The position numbers and the translations under genes are program-made. This document shows positions 1 through 8,431 of a stretch of 52,090 nt of DNA, piece after piece; the first letter of the stretch is position 1, and each line of letters opens with the position of its first letter. The stretch is from CALJIC01 sp039805565 (GTDB lineage: Bacteria > Chloroflexota > Chloroflexia > Chloroflexales > Roseiflexaceae), in NCBI GenBank assembly GCA_039805565.1, contig JBDLTZ010000150.1:1-52090 (forward strand), given 5' to 3'. The notes beneath the pieces are model-generated. The model was given only the letters and a program-made list of their open reading frames with translations. It searched no databases and was not told the DNA's origin.

Positions 1-165
1 GAGGCGCGGGAACCACCCGCAGGCCAGGGGCGCGGGGCGGAGCGCCCGCACAGAAGAGGCGCGGGAACCACCCGCAGGCCAGGGGCGCGGGGCGGAGCGC
101 CCGCACAGAAGAGGTGCGGGAACCACCCGCAGGCCAGGGGTGCGGGGCGGAGCGCCCGTATAGAA
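1..165. repeat. 55-bp direct repeat, three head-to-tail copies
   Basis: Three adjacent copies of a 55-bp unit occupy 1-55, 56-110 and 111-165, and a partial fourth start (gaggccagggg) follows at 166. Copies 1 and 2 are identical as read; copy 3 has a few C-to-T type changes. Each unit contains two short dyads, GCGGG/CCCGC around aacca and GGCGC/GCGCC around an 8-base loop, so transcripts would form serial small hairpins. The array lies just 3' of the minus-strand MFS gene and runs off the window edge, so the true copy number is unknown. There are no unique spacers between units. It may act as a terminator or mRNA-stability element for the MFS transcript; that role is inference. Confidence 0.9.
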
Positions 166-184
166 GAGGCCAGGGGTGTGGGGC

Positions 185-1756
185 TCACCCCACCACCGGC
201 CGTCGCCGCAGAAGAAACCCCAGCGCCAGCGCGACAAGCAGCGCCGCCACAGCGAAGAGGAATGTCTCCGCCACCACCTGCGCCGCCACCTCCAGCAGGA
301 ACCCCGCCGGGTCAGCCATCGCGAGCGGGTCGTCCGCCGCGGCTCGGCGCAGCGCGTCCTGCCGCTGCACCCCCCACAGTGTCAGCGTTGAGACACCCAG
401 CGTCATGCCGGTGAGCCGCAGCACGATCACCAGCGCTGACGCCGTCCCCCGGTGCGCCTCGTCGGCTGCGTCGATCACCACAGCCGCCGTGGGCGAGAGG
501 GTCAGTCCCAGCCCAGCGCCCGCCAGCGCCAGCCCGGCCGCCATCGCGCCATACCCCGTGTCCGCCCGCCAGAGGCTCAGCAGAACATACCCTGCTGCCC
601 CCAGTGCCAGCCCGAGCAGCGTCGGCAGCGCGTACCCCCTGCGCCCTACGAGCCACCCGCCGAGGGGTGCGGCCGTGGCCATCGCTAGCGTCAGCGCCGA
701 GAGCACCAGCCCGCTCTCCCATGCCCCGCGCCGCAGGATGTCCGGGTCGGCGGGGTTGAGCAGCCCGAGCCGCGTGTTGATGAACAGCGGCACGTTGGCG
801 ATCGCCAGGGCCAGCGCGAAGCCCACCAGCGCGTTGACCGCGCAGCTCGCGGATACCGCCCCGCTGCGGAAGAGGCGCAGGTTCAGCAGCGGGTCGCGCG
901 CGCGCCGCTCGACCCACACGAAGGCTGCCAGGAGGCCGAGCGACAGCAGTACCAGCGGCAGCGCGTGGGGCGGCGGACTGGCCCGCTCGCCGTAGAAGTC
1001 TGTCTGGCCCAGCTCCGCGCCCGCTGAGAGCCCGACGTTCAGCGCGGTGAGGCTGCCGGCGATCAGCAGCGCGCCGCGCCAGTCGAACGAGCCGCCTGCG
1101 CGCGGCGTCGGCACCTCCCGCAGCGCGAGCCAGGTGAGCGCCAGCGCCACCACGCCCAGCGGCACATTGATCCAGAACAGCAGCCGCCAGTCGTCCACCA
1201 GGCGCATCAGCGCCCCGCCGTACAGGTGCCCCACCATCCACCCGGCGGTATCCACTGCGGCGATCACCCCCAGCGCCCCGGCGCGGCGCCCCGCCGGCAG
1301 CAGGTCGCCCACCAGCGCCATCGCGATCGGCACCAGCGCGCCCGCCCCAAGCGCCTGCACCACCCGCCCGGCCACCACCGTCTCCAGCGTCGGCGCCGCG
1401 GCCACCCCCGCCGAGCCCAGCGTGAAGACCAGCAGCGCCACCATGTACGCCCCGCGGCGGCCGTGCAGGTCCGAGAGGCGCCCAGCGAAGGTCATGCTCA
1501 CCGTGTAGGCCAGCAGGTAGCCGGTGATCACCCAGGCTGCGCGCTGCAGCTCGGTGTCGATCGAGACCTGGAGGTCGAGCACGATCTTCGGCAGCACCGC
1601 GGTGACGATCGTCAGGTCCACCGCGCCGAGGAAGATCGCCGCCGAGAGCAGGGCGAGCGTGTATCGCGGCGAGGGTTGCGGGCCCGCTGCTGATGCGCGA
1701 GGAGCGGTGGCAGCGATCCCCGCGTCGGTCGTCGGTCGTCGGTCGTCAGTCGTCAT
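185..1756 (-). CDS. MFS transporter, DHA2/EmrB-like, partner of LprG-like lipoprotein
   Basis: A 523-residue polytopic inner-membrane protein of the 14-helix drug:H+ antiporter type. The motif-A loop GRLSDLHGRRGAY follows TM2, and a motif-C-like GAGALVPIAMALVG lies in TM5. A hydrophilic stretch in the middle (GAELGQTDFYGERASPP) separates hydrophobic helices. The ATG at 1756 overlaps the stop of the upstream lipoprotein gene as TGATG; a GTG six bases earlier (1762) is possible. The first residues, MTTDDRRPTTD, are encoded by a 7-bp repeat array rather than by typical MFS sequence. In Mycobacterium the LppX/LprG-type lipoprotein LprG and MFS protein Rv1410 (P55) form a conserved operon moving triacylglycerides and drugs. 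Matching gene order, overlap and lengths suggest the same partnership here (inference). A general multidrug exporter is the alternative. Confidence 0.88.
   Translation of the reverse strand: MTTDDRRPTTDAGIAATAPRASAAGPQPSPRYTLALLSAAIFLGAVDLTIVTAVLPKIVLDLQVSIDTELQRAAWVITGYLLAYTVSMTFAGRLSDLHGRRGAYMVALLVFTLGSAGVAAAPTLETVVAGRVVQALGAGALVPIAMALVGDLLPAGRRAGALGVIAAVDTAGWMVGHLYGGALMRLVDDWRLLFWINVPLGVVALALTWLALREVPTPRAGGSFDWRGALLIAGSLTALNVGLSAGAELGQTDFYGERASPPPHALPLVLLSLGLLAAFVWVERRARDPLLNLRLFRSGAVSASCAVNALVGFALALAIANVPLFINTRLGLLNPADPDILRRGAWESGLVLSALTLAMATAAPLGGWLVGRRGYALPTLLGLALGAAGYVLLSLWRADTGYGAMAAGLALAGAGLGLTLSPTAAVVIDAADEAHRGTASALVIVLRLTGMTLGVSTLTLWGVQRQDALRRAAADDPLAMADPAGFLLEVAAQVVAETFLFAVAALLVALALGFLLRRRPVVG
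1724..1751. repeat. Heptanucleotide array GTCGGTC x4 at MFS start
   Basis: Four tandem 7-bp units occupy 1724-1751: GTCGGTC three times and GTCAGTC once. They are read on the minus strand as the N-terminal DDRRPTTD of the MFS protein and end three bases from its ATG. Same family as the other 7-bp arrays in the window. Confidence 0.85.
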
Positions 1757-2466
1757 CAGCACTCTACCGGCGCGCGAATCTCCACCGGCTCATCGTAGCC
1801 GCTGAAGGTCATCGTCCAGGTGGTGGGCTCTGCGCCGGCGGGCGCGTCCACCAGCACGAGCCGCGTGGCGCGCAGGGTCTCGCGGTCGGCCCAGATCTCG
1901 GCGGTCACCGGGCCTGCGCCGATCAGCCCGCCGCTCACGGCCGCGATCCGCGCGCCCTCCACGGTGCCGCGCAGGTGAACCTGCGGCCTCCCCGCGAGCT
2001 GCTCCTCGGGCAGGAGCTCCACGCTCTCCAGGCCGTCCTGCAGCAGGCCCTCGAGCCCGCCCCCCTGCGCGAACAGCGCGGCCGGGTCGAACGACTGCCC
2101 GGGGGCGAGGCACTGCCAAGCGCGCGTGAGCGGGTTGGTGATGTACTGTCGCCCGCTGGCGGAGACAGTGCGGACTTCGACGACCCCGGCGGCGCTCTGG
2201 ACGCGCAGCGTGGCGAGGGCCCCGTCCGCCCGCTGCACCGCGCCGTCCATAGCCGTGAGCGCGAACAGCCGCGTGCTGTCGGTGAACACTGGTTCACCGG
2301 CCACGGTCACGGCGAAGCGCAGGCTCGTGGCCTGCTGCGTCGCGCGCCCGATGGCGGCGGCGAGCTCCGCGGGCGTGGGCGTGGGGGTGGGCGTGGCGGC
2401 GGGCGTCCCCGGCTGGCACGCGGCGAGGAGCAGGGCGGTGAGGAGCAGGGCGGCGAGGACTCGCAT
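1756..2466 (-). CDS. LppX/LprAFG-family lipoprotein (LprG-like)
   Basis: A 236-residue secreted lipoprotein. The signal peptide MRVLAALLLTALLLAAC ends in a lipobox (LLAAC), so the mature Cys would be lipid-modified. A Pro/Thr-rich linker (TPTPTPTP) precedes a domain with the features of the LppX_LprAFG family: GQYI-like SGRQYITNP, LRG...GARIA and EIWADRETL segments. Family members have a LolA-like lipid-binding cup facing outside the membrane. The ATG at 2466 is preceded by GGAGG with five bases of spacing; the GTG at 2472 overlaps that site and is less likely. Its stop overlaps the start of the MFS gene (TGATG), implying translational coupling. By analogy with mycobacterial LprG-Rv1410 it probably takes lipids from the pump; this is inference from family and gene order. 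Confidence 0.82.
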   Translation of the reverse strand: MRVLAALLLTALLLAACQPGTPAATPTPTPTPAELAAAIGRATQQATSLRFAVTVAGEPVFTDSTRLFALTAMDGAVQRADGALATLRVQSAAGVVEVRTVSASGRQYITNPLTRAWQCLAPGQSFDPAALFAQGGGLEGLLQDGLESVELLPEEQLAGRPQVHLRGTVEGARIAAVSGGLIGAGPVTAEIWADRETLRATRLVLVDAPAGAEPTTWTMTFSGYDEPVEIRAPVEC

Positions 2467-2626
2467 GGGCACCTCCGCAAGAGGGTGTCACTCGGTCGTG
2501 GGCGTGCCGGCTGGAACAGCCTGGCACGTGGCAGGAATGCGCTGAGGCCAGCACGGGTTCAGATCGCGCCAGCGCGCTTTCCGGGGTTTCAGCCTACCCG
2601 TCTACGCGGGGAATACCTGCTTCGGC

Positions 2627-2654
2627 GTTCAGCGTTCAGCGTTCAGCGTTCGGC
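2627..2654. repeat. Heptanucleotide array GTTCAGC x4
   Basis: Four tandem units (GTTCAGC x3, GTTCGGC) end one base before the stop codon of the minus-strand SUFU gene (complement of 2656-2658). It lies in the gap between that gene and the lipoprotein gene. A related array, with GTTCAGC as its first unit, lies upstream of trpA at 28775. Confidence 0.85.
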
Positions 2655-2655
2655 C

Positions 2656-3335
2656 CTACGTCACCACCGGCAGCCGGCCGAACTCGTAGGCGTCGTACAC
2701 CTCGCTGTGACGGGTCTGGAGCAGGTCCTCGAACGCCTCCGGGCCAACCTGCCGGATGTAGTTGCGCTCGCTCAGGTAGATCGGGAAGACCCACAGCCAC
2801 TGCACCAGCGCCTCCGGCCGGTCGATCTGCCCCTGCGGCTTGCCCTCGAACATGCGCGGGTCGTCGATGTACGGGTAGGTGAAGTAGAGGTACTCCATAT
2901 TCGAGCCCGGCACCACCGGCTCACCGATCGGCAGCACGTAGCCAGGGCCGATCTCGACGCCGTGGCGGTGCGGGTGCTCGGCCACCAGCGCCAGCAGGTC
3001 ACACACCTCGGTCTCGTGGGCCGGCGGCGCGTGCATGATGTACTCGTAGCGTACGCCGCGCCTGTCGCCGAAGCTGCGCGGGCTGTTCGGGATCACGGCG
3101 TAGCTGCCGCCCAGTGTGCCGTAGGTGGTGAACAGCGGGTTCTTCGGGTACGAGAGCACCGCGAAGTGCCGCGAGACGAAGCGCCGCCCGGACTCGTCCG
3201 GCTCGGGCGCGACTTTGATGAGGTGCTCGGGCGCGCCCTTCCAGCGCATGTAGTTGTCCAGCACCAGGGCGGCCGGGTCGCGCTCCTGGCGGTACGCGGC
3301 CTGGAGCTGCCCCCGCAGGTCAGTGTCGTTGATGG

Positions 3336-3339
<4 letters not shown>
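2656..3339 (-). CDS. SUFU (suppressor of fused)-domain protein
   Basis: A 227-residue soluble protein without signal peptide. The central part reads like the SUFU family: FAVLSYPKNPLFTTYGTLGG, EYIMHAPPAHETEVCDLLA, HGVEIGPGYVLPIGEPVVPG and MEYLYFTYPYIDDP. Bacterial SUFU-domain proteins have no settled cellular role. Some occur as immunity proteins of polymorphic toxin systems, others alone. No toxin gene is adjacent here. The ATG (3339) overlaps the stop of the GH13 gene as ATGA, so the two are probably translated together. That pairing with a glycoside hydrolase is unusual. Function unknown; family call is firm. Confidence 0.8.
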
Positions 3340-4787
<1,448 letters not shown>

Positions 4788-4924
4788 TATTCGTTTCCTT
4801 AGTATCCAGACAGGAGCGGGGCCACGAAAGATATTGTTGTGTTGTTCCTCGTGGCCCTGGGTCTGGAGGGGATACACGTTCTCGCTTGTGCGAATCTGAT
4901 ACGGGGGAGGGTAGCGCGGGTTGC

Positions 4925-6547
4925 CTACTCCCCGGACCACTCCGGCCGGTAGTCCGCCCCCACCACCACCACGATATCTGCATTATAGCCCTGCGGCGGC
5001 GCATTGGGCCCGGGCTCGGCCTGCACGTAGCGTGCCTCCACGCCCAGGAATTTCGCGAGCGCCTCGCGTGTGAGCGGCCTGCCGCTGTAGTCGATGATCG
5101 TGGTGTGCTCGTAGATCCGCGTCACGGTCTCAGGGTCGGCCATGGCGAAGCCGGCGCTGGCCAGGTAGGCGCTGACCCGGCTGGCGATCCCCTCGACGGC
5201 GGCGCCGTTGAGGACCTGGACGGTGGCGTCCTCGGCGGGCGCGGCGCTGGTGGGCGCGGGCGAGGGTGTGAGCAGCGCGGCGCCTGGGGCCTCGCCGGGC
5301 ACAGTGGCCGCGGACTCGCCGGGGGACGGCGTGGGCGCCACCGCGGCGGGGGTGGGGCCAGCCTCCCAGCGCGCCACGAGCGCGGCGATGTCGCCGGGGT
5401 TCCAGTACAGGTCGGTGCCGTCCTCGGCGTCCAGCGCCACGTCGTTCGGGTTGATGGTCAGCTGGAGCACACGATCCGGCGTGAGGCCGCGGGCCAGCTG
5501 CGCCAGCCCCGCCACCGTACCCAGGTCGCGCAGCGGCAGAGTCGTGCGGACGTTCTGCTGGAGCACCTCGGCCCAGCGCGGCAGGACCGCCGCGTTCTCC
5601 AGCAGCCCGCGCTCGCGCACCTGGTCCAGCAGCGCGCGCAGCACCTGCTGCTGGCGCTTGCCGCGGTCGAAGTCCGAGCTGGCGTGGCGGGTGCGGGCGT
5701 AGACCAGCGCGGTACGGCCGTCCATCACCTGGAGGCCCTGTGGGATGTAGATCCGCTCGACGCCGTAGTTCTCTGTCGGGTACTCGGCGTCCAGCAGCGG
5801 CGCCGGCACGTCCACCACCACGCCGCCCACCGAGTCCACCAGGCGCTCGAAGCTGCGGAAGTCCACCTGCGCGATGTAGTCCACCGTGACGCCCAGGAGC
5901 CGCTCGACCGACTCGGCCGCTACCGCCCCGCCGGCCGCGTCCGGGTCCGTACCGACGCCATAGAGCGCCTCGGCGTTGGTGTAGCCGAAGCTGAAGGCGT
6001 AGTTGATCTTGGCCAGGCCGGCGTTCGGGATGTTTACCACTGTGTCGCGTGGGATCGAGAGCATGCTGGCCGTGCGCGCCTCGGGGTTGACGTGCACGAC
6101 GATCAGCGTGTCGCTGCGCACGCCCTCCTCGGGGCTGGCGCGCTTGTCCACGCCCACCAGCAGCACGTTGAACGGCTGGCGCAGCGGGTCGGGCAGCTGT
6201 GCGGGCGCGGCGTCTGCCTCGGGCGAGGGGGCGGCTGTCTGCTGTGGGAGGGCCGTGGCGCCGGCGGGCGGCGCGATCGAGGTGGGCAGCACAAGCGCCG
6301 GCGCGGCAGTGCCCAGGCTCTGAGCCGCGGGGGTGCGGAGACGCGGGTCCTCTTGCTGGATGGCGCTCAATGCCTGGTCGGCCTGGCGTAAGCTGAGCGC
6401 GACGGCCGCAGTGAGGAGCAGGGCCGCCACGGCGACGCCGGCCGCGAACAGCTGCCACCCCCCGCCGCGCCTGGCCCTGCGGCGCGCCGCGACGCGCTCG
6501 CGGGCGCTGCGGTAGCTCGGGGGGGGACGCTGATCTGGATCGGCCAC
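4925..6547 (-). CDS. LytR-CpsA-Psr (LCP) family protein with LytR_C domain
   Basis: A 540-residue membrane-anchored protein. An Arg-rich cytoplasmic tail is followed by one transmembrane helix (about 30-52) and a Pro/Ala linker. The LCP domain begins at PFNVLLVGVDKR and carries SIPRDTVVNIP, LVDSVGGVVVDVP and ALVYARTRHASSDFDR with the conserved Arg/Asp residues. A second linker leads to a C-terminal LytR_C domain (VQVLNGAAVEGIASRVSAYLASAGF). LCP proteins transfer lipid-pyrophosphate-linked glycopolymers to the cell wall or other acceptors outside the membrane. The ATG follows an extended -10 promoter (6585-6593), and the gene is divergent from the riboswitch-controlled metY. It may head the minus-strand run down to the MFS gene. 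Confidence 0.88.
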   Translation of the reverse strand: MADPDQRPPPSYRSARERVAARRRARRGGGWQLFAAGVAVAALLLTAAVALSLRQADQALSAIQQEDPRLRTPAAQSLGTAAPALVLPTSIAPPAGATALPQQTAAPSPEADAAPAQLPDPLRQPFNVLLVGVDKRASPEEGVRSDTLIVVHVNPEARTASMLSIPRDTVVNIPNAGLAKINYAFSFGYTNAEALYGVGTDPDAAGGAVAAESVERLLGVTVDYIAQVDFRSFERLVDSVGGVVVDVPAPLLDAEYPTENYGVERIYIPQGLQVMDGRTALVYARTRHASSDFDRGKRQQQVLRALLDQVRERGLLENAAVLPRWAEVLQQNVRTTLPLRDLGTVAGLAQLARGLTPDRVLQLTINPNDVALDAEDGTDLYWNPGDIAALVARWEAGPTPAAVAPTPSPGESAATVPGEAPGAALLTPSPAPTSAAPAEDATVQVLNGAAVEGIASRVSAYLASAGFAMADPETVTRIYEHTTIIDYSGRPLTREALAKFLGVEARYVQAEPGPNAPPQGYNADIVVVVGADYRPEWSGE

Positions 6548-6584
6548 GGTGTCTCTCTCGCTGAATCGGCAGCACAGTGCCCCG

Positions 6585-6593
6585 ATTATACCA
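6585..6593 (-). promoter_or_regulatory. Extended -10 promoter of the LCP gene
   Basis: On the minus strand TGG-TATAAT lies 38 bases upstream of the LCP ATG, a TGn extended -10 element. The -35 position has no clear TTGACA. It is back-to-back with the metY promoter. Confidence 0.6.
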
Positions 6594-6632
6594 TGTGGGC
6601 CCGCGCTGTCTCCATGGCCGGCGCTCAGCTAC

Positions 6633-6661
6633 TTGACAATCTCGCGCAACTCATTTATAGT
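6633..6661 (+). promoter_or_regulatory. Sigma70-type promoter of metY-metX
   Basis: A consensus -35 TTGACA (6633-6638) is followed after exactly 17 bases by TATAGT (6656-6661). Transcription would start near 6668, about 18 bases before the P1 helix of the SAM riboswitch. Confidence 0.8.
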
Positions 6662-6685
6662 TTTGCGCACAATTGAAGAGACGCA

Positions 6686-6856
6686 CTCTTATCCAGAGAG
6701 GCGGAGGGACCGGCCCGAAGAAGCCTCGGCAACCCCCCGGCCAAGTTCTGAGATGCATGTCAGGAGTTTTGAGGACCATACTCAAGGCTCACGGCTCAAA
6801 GCTCACGGCTCGGCGGGAAGGTGCCAAATCCGGCAGAGTTATCTGGAAGATGAGAG
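6686..6856 (+). ncRNA. SAM-I (S-box) riboswitch with enlarged P3 arm
   Basis: The S-box core is readable: CTCTTATCCAGAGAGG at the 5' side, GGAGGGACCGGCCCGAAG, CTCGGCAACC, then AAGGTGCCAAATCCGGCAGA and CTGGAAGATGAGAG at the 3' side. P1 pairs CTCTTATC (6686-6693) with GATGAGAG (6849-6856), eight base pairs including one G-U. About 90 nt separate GCAACC from AAGGTGCC, where the P3 arm is normally much shorter, and this insert holds a 7-bp repeat array. S-box RNAs bind S-adenosylmethionine and shut off methionine genes, consistent with metY-metX downstream. The P1 3' strand GATGAG can alternatively pair with CTCATC (6913-6918) of the terminator stem, the usual antiterminator logic: bound SAM holds P1 closed and frees the terminator. 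Confidence 0.92.
6786..6813. repeat. Heptanucleotide array inside the SAM riboswitch P3 arm
   Basis: Four consecutive 7-bp units: GGCTCAC, GGCTCAA, AGCTCAC, GGCTCGG. They fall between GCAACC and AAGGTGCC of the S-box, in the peripheral P3 element, leaving the core untouched. Confidence 0.85.
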
Positions 6857-6909
6857 CGCGCTGCAGGATGTTGATCCCAGCCGACGTCAGCTTCCTGAGA
6901 AGAGCGCAA

Positions 6910-6941
6910 GCCCTCATCGTACAGATGAGGGCGTTTTGTTT
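6910..6941 (+). terminator. Riboswitch expression-platform terminator
   Basis: A nine-base-pair stem GCCCTCATC/GATGAGGGC (6910-6918 with 6924-6932), loop gtaca, then GTTTTGTTT. It lies 119 bases before the metY start. Its 5' half overlaps the sequence complementary to the riboswitch P1 strand. Confidence 0.9.
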
Positions 6942-7059
6942 GCCCCTCACGCTCTGACAGACGGACCACCGATGACAGCTGGTAGTCTGGGGCGATGAGT
7001 GGGCGATGTACTGATGATCAGCGCTTGACACGCCGAGCATCGAAGGAGAACCAGCAGAC

Positions 7060-8343
7060 ATGGCGGACAATGTGACGTTCACGGGCTTCGAGACCCTCTC
7101 GCTGCACGCCGGTCAGCAGGCCGACCCCACCACCGGGGCGCGCGCGGTGCCGATCTACCAGACCACCTCGTACCAGTTCCGGGATACCGAGCACGCGGCC
7201 AACCTGTTTGGCCTCAAAGAGTTCGGCAACATCTACACCCGCATCATGAACCCGACGACCGACGTGCTCGAGCAGCGCATCACCGCGCTCGAGGGTGGCG
7301 TCGGCGCGCTGGCCGTGGCCTCTGGTCAGGCCGCCCAGACGCTCGGCATCCTGAATCTCGCGAGCGCCGGCGACAACATCATCTCTTCCACCGACCTGTA
7401 CGGCGGCACCTATAACCTTTTCCGCCACACTCTGCCGAAGGTCGGCATCACCACCCGCTTCGTCGACGGGCGCGATATCGAGGGCTTCCGCAAGGCGATC
7501 GACGAGCGCACCAAGCTGGTGTACCTGGAGCTGGTGGGCAACCCGAACCTCGATGTGATCGACCTCGAGGCGATCGCGAAGGTCGCGCACGAGCACGGCG
7601 TGGCCGTGATGGTGGACGCGACCACCGCCACCCCCTACCTCTGCCGGCCGTTCGCGTGGGGCGCCGACATTATCGTCCACTCGGCCACCAAGTACCTCGG
7701 TGGGCACGGCACGAGCATCGCCGGCCTGATCGTGGACGGCGGCACGTTCGACTGGGCCAACGGCCGCTACCCTGAGTTCACCGAGCCGGACCCGTCCTAC
7801 CACGGGCTGGTCTTCGCGCAGCTCGGCGCGCCGGCCTACATCCTGAAGGCCCGCGTCCAGGGCCTGCGCGATATCGGCGCAGCGGTGAGCCCCTTCAACT
7901 CGTTCCTGATCACCCAGGGCATCGAGACGCTGGCGCTGCGTATGGAGCGACACAGCAGCAACGCGCTGGCCGTGGCGAAGTACCTCAAGGAGCACCCGAA
8001 GGTAAGCTGGGTGCGCTACCCCGGCCTGCCCGAGCACCCCAGCTACGCGCTGGCGCAGAAGTACATGCCCAAGGGCCAGAGCGGCATCCTCGGTTTCGGG
8101 ATCAAGGGCGGCCGGGCGGCCGGCGCCACGTTCATCGACAGCCTGAAGCTCTTCTCGCACCTCGCTAACATCGGCGACGCGAAGAGCCTGGCGATCCACC
8201 CGGCCACCACCACCCACAGCCAGCTCACGCCCGAGGAGCAGGCGCTTACCGGCGTCACCGATGACTTCGTCCGGCTCTCGATTGGTATCGAGACGATCGA
8301 CGACATCATCGCGGACTTGGACCAGGCGCTGTCGAAGGTGTAG
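7060..8343 (+). CDS. metY: O-acetylhomoserine sulfhydrylase (aminocarboxypropyltransferase)
   Basis: A 427-residue PLP enzyme of the Cys/Met metabolism family. It makes homocysteine from O-acetylhomoserine and sulfide. The PLP lysine is K211 in HSATKYLGGHGTS. The opening FETLSLHAGQQADPTTGARAVPIYQTTSYQF and the pattern YTRIMNPTTDVLEQR are typical of MetY rather than cystathionine gamma-synthase. AAGGAG lies about 14 bases upstream of the ATG. It is the first gene after the SAM riboswitch and is followed by metX, so the pair provides direct sulfhydrylation of homoserine with feedback from SAM. Confidence 0.95.
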   Translation: MADNVTFTGFETLSLHAGQQADPTTGARAVPIYQTTSYQFRDTEHAANLFGLKEFGNIYTRIMNPTTDVLEQRITALEGGVGALAVASGQAAQTLGILNLASAGDNIISSTDLYGGTYNLFRHTLPKVGITTRFVDGRDIEGFRKAIDERTKLVYLELVGNPNLDVIDLEAIAKVAHEHGVAVMVDATTATPYLCRPFAWGADIIVHSATKYLGGHGTSIAGLIVDGGTFDWANGRYPEFTEPDPSYHGLVFAQLGAPAYILKARVQGLRDIGAAVSPFNSFLITQGIETLALRMERHSSNALAVAKYLKEHPKVSWVRYPGLPEHPSYALAQKYMPKGQSGILGFGIKGGRAAGATFIDSLKLFSHLANIGDAKSLAIHPATTTHSQLTPEEQALTGVTDDFVRLSIGIETIDDIIADLDQALSKV

Positions 8344-8413
8344 TGCTGAGTGCTGAGTGCTGAGTGTGCAGTGTAGTACTCAGCACTCAGCACCCGGCAC
8401 TCGGCACTCGGCA
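8344..8413. repeat. Inverted heptanucleotide arrays between metY and metX
   Basis: The first base after the metY stop begins TGCTGAG x3 plus TGTGCAG (8344-8371). After one spacer heptad this is followed by CTCAGCA x2, CCCGGCA and CTCGGCA x2 (8379-8413). The second block is the complement of the first, so an mRNA hairpin of two to three heptads per arm can form just before metX (ATG at 8432). Confidence 0.9.
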
Positions 8414-8431
8414 CTCACATACTGAGAGACT

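Noticed and set aside
1..165. CRISPR-like array
   Set aside because: The 55-bp units are directly adjacent with no unique spacers, and no cas gene is in the window.
6549..6998. Small open frames across the metY leader
   Set aside because: The region is explained by promoter, SAM riboswitch and terminator; the frames have no ribosome-binding sites and no family match.
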